Assembly: GCF_009900715.1 (NCBI RefSeq)
Contig: NZ_JAAAJC010000006.1
Coordinates: 14,916-78,915 of the forward strand
Length of the DNA: 64,000 nt
Direction: 5' to 3'
From: Halococcus salsus
GTDB lineage: Archaea > Halobacteriota > Halobacteria > Halobacteriales > Halococcaceae
In this document: positions 63,722 to 64,000 of the stretch, piece by piece
Numbering within the stretch: position 1 is the first letter of the stretch
Layout: every line of letters begins with the position of its first letter
The notes under the pieces: generated by a model
The model's database searches: none
The model's input: the letters and a program-made list of their open reading frames with translations, nothing else
What the model was told of the DNA's origin: nothing
Program-made: the position numbers and the translations under genes

Positions 63722-64000
63722 ATGGAGAACGCGAACGCGACGACGCGCGAGCGGATCGCCGACTACCTTCGCGAGCGGACCGCGGCCGCGGGCACCATCG
63801 CCAACGAGTTCGACATCCCGACGAACGACGCGCTCTCACACGTCGAACACATCGCCCAGTCGCTCGACGGCACCGACGAACAGCTCCTCGCCGCCCCGCC
63901 CGAGTGTCGCGACTGTGGCTTCGCGGGCTTCGACGACCGCGCGAACCGCCCCTCGCGGTGTCCGGAGTGCCGAAGCGAGTCGATCGAGGAACCGCTGTTC
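63722..64000 (+). CDS. HTH/zinc-ribbon transcriptional regulator (partial, 3' cut by window)
   Basis: The frame starts at ATG 63722 and is open to the window edge, giving 93 residues. An N-terminal winged-helix region (TRERIADYLRERTAAAGTIANEFDIPTNDALSHVEHIAQSL) is followed by a zinc-ribbon with CRDC and CPEC knuckles. This fits small haloarchaeal predicted transcription regulators (COG3357-like). The C-terminus lies outside. An unclear target set, but the fold is well supported. Confidence 0.75.
   Translation, partial: MENANATTRERIADYLRERTAAAGTIANEFDIPTNDALSHVEHIAQSLDGTDEQLLAAPPECRDCGFAGFDDRANRPSRCPECRSESIEEPLF

Overview
The window reads as a haloarchaeon (class Halobacteria). The predicted proteins are strongly acidic. 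Secreted proteins carry twin-arginine or lipobox signals. Archaeal AT-rich TATA-like boxes precede several genes, and many families are typical of haloarchaea: bacterio-opsin-activator-type HTH regulators, zinc-finger microproteins, RadA, an AglD-like glycosyltransferase/flippase fusion and TnpB elements. The genus cannot be fixed from the sequence alone. I see no rRNA, tRNA or CRISPR array.

The window has two parts. Bases 1 to about 34,950 are on the whole lower in GC, gene-sparse in places, and carry two complete TnpB (IS200/IS605-type) elements, several solo TnpB-type ends, decayed stretches and scattered zinc-finger microproteins. This looks like an accessory region. From about 34,980 to 64,000 the sequence is GC-rich, densely coding and more core-like. 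The change falls just right of the second TnpB element.

Left part: RibD-like reductase, zinc microproteins, a secreted thermonuclease lipoprotein, a mandelate-racemase-type enolase-superfamily enzyme, and a 2-oxoacid dehydrogenase locus. That locus has E1-alpha, E1-beta and an AcoX-like protein on the minus strand, with E2 converging on them; E2 has three subunit-binding domains and no E3 is present. Next come an MFS exporter, a class V aminotransferase, and an HTH regulator preceding a dipeptide-type ABC operon. The operon's binding protein is circularly permuted and its genes are chained by 4-nt overlaps, including a 25-codon ORF. They are followed by TnpB element 1, a DUF7342-type regulator with a tightly coupled partner (possible toxin-antitoxin pair), an MFS permease, an alpha/beta hydrolase, a divergent RadA paralogue, a DrrAB-like ABC exporter, and TnpB element 2 with its own ribbon-helix-helix microprotein.

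Right part: UspA and a BCCT osmolyte transporter; a 706-aa CHAT (caspase-like) protease converging on a 45-aa hydrophobic microprotein; a phosphodiesterase-like enzyme and two Gfo/Idh/MocA dehydrogenases; a Thr/Pro-linker lipoprotein; an SLC13-type permease; a PRC-barrel protein; a CX5C-type [2Fe-2S] protein beside a DASH-type cryptochrome/photolyase; an aldo/keto reductase; a second bat-like regulator divergent from a folate cyclodeaminase that precedes glutamate dehydrogenase; a membrane-tethered HTH protein; a radical SAM protein with HhH tail; the AglD-like fusion; a hairpin-rich intergenic tract; and the 5' part of an HTH/zinc-ribbon regulator.

The candidates I consider most worth following are the CHAT protease/microprotein pair, the permuted binding protein with its overlapping mini-ORF, the RadA paralogue with a changed catalytic residue, and the RHH-TnpB mini-operon with its predicted guide RNA.
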